Under the pieces are notes generated by a model. The model was not told the DNA's origin. It ran no database searches and saw only the letters and a list, made by a program, of their open reading frames with translations. Shown piece after piece: positions 63,853 to 64,000 of a DNA stretch of 64,000 nucleotides (position 1 is its first letter; the number at the start of each line of letters is the position of its first letter). Source of the DNA: Algoriphagus sp. AGSA1 (lineage in GTDB: Bacteria > Bacteroidota > Bacteroidia > Cytophagales > Cyclobacteriaceae); assembly GCF_021390545.1 (NCBI RefSeq), contig NZ_JAJUWR010000020.1:54441-118440 (forward strand), given 5' to 3'. A program made the translations under genes and the position numbers.

Positions 63853-64000
63853 GCCCGAACCGCTAACAATGTATTCCATGAATAATCAAAAGTTCATTTT
63901 CTAGCATTTTTTCTTTGTTTTGGCTTTTTTGAGTTGATTGCCTGTTTTTTGGACTGATTGGAAGAAGTCAAGAATGGACAAAGCGCTGCCTTGCGGGTGG
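63853..64000 (+). other. attC-like site 3, left part
   Basis: GCCCGAACCGCTAAC ends with the reverse complement of the reconstructed start of cassette 3 (GTTAGCGGT). It lies 14 bp after the GDCCVxC stop. The remaining bases to the window edge show no gene; the right arm and right core are outside or not evident. Confidence 0.65.

Overview
The window looks like a chromosomal accessory region of a Bacteroidota bacterium, probably of the Cytophagales. The signs are a SusC/SusD pair, a DUF5017 lipoprotein, a T9SS-like C-terminal domain, DUF6443-type RHS proteins, Bacteroidota-type TAnnTTTG promoter elements, start codons mostly without Shine-Dalgarno sequences, and a mutasome built from a Y-family polymerase and a short DnaE. 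No rRNA, tRNA or CRISPR array was seen.

Region 1 (1-6300) holds catabolic genes: a beta-propeller protein cut by the window edge, a Tat-exported Gfo/Idh/MocA oxidoreductase, a MocR-type regulator, a cupin and a DapA-family lyase. A decayed ardC copy with its leader lies between them. Region 2 (6750-27620) is a polysaccharide utilization locus: a GntR/UTRA regulator, an MFS transporter, SusC, SusD, a DUF5017 lipoprotein, an AraA-fold isomerase and four large or small secreted proteins, including an SGNH esterase-GH5 fusion with three accessory repeats. A 13-bp motif occurs before the transporter (twice), susC and the isomerase, and is probably the operator of the GntR protein.

Region 3 (27620-31440) is debris of a metal-efflux locus (ZIP and TolC fragments) split by an insertion sequence whose transposase seems to need a -1 frameshift from an AbrB-like ORF. 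Region 4 (31440-34540, minus strand) is a thiamine salvage operon thiM-thiE-thiD-tenA under a TPP riboswitch.

Region 5 (34600-46240) is a DNA-processing island: ardC, two radC-like genes, an SRAP gene with an acidic partner ORF, pseudogene copies of both, and a LexA-like repressor divergent from dinB-dnaE. Leaders of about 170 bp with similar folds precede ardC and radC. Region 6 (46660-57350) is an RHS polymorphic-toxin operon with a metzincin-like tip and an overlapping lipoprotein that may be its immunity protein, followed by a decayed second RHS end carrying several small palindromic insertions and fused to a radC fragment.

Region 7 (57450-64000) is the most striking part. A tyrosine recombinase is followed by an integron-like array of gene cassettes. 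Each cassette starts with a GTT core whose reverse complement opens the large hairpin (attC-like site) at the end of the same cassette. A 1932-bp group IIC intron sits exactly inside the core of the second site. The third cassette carries an arsR-merTP-GDCCVxC metal-resistance operon and runs off the window end.
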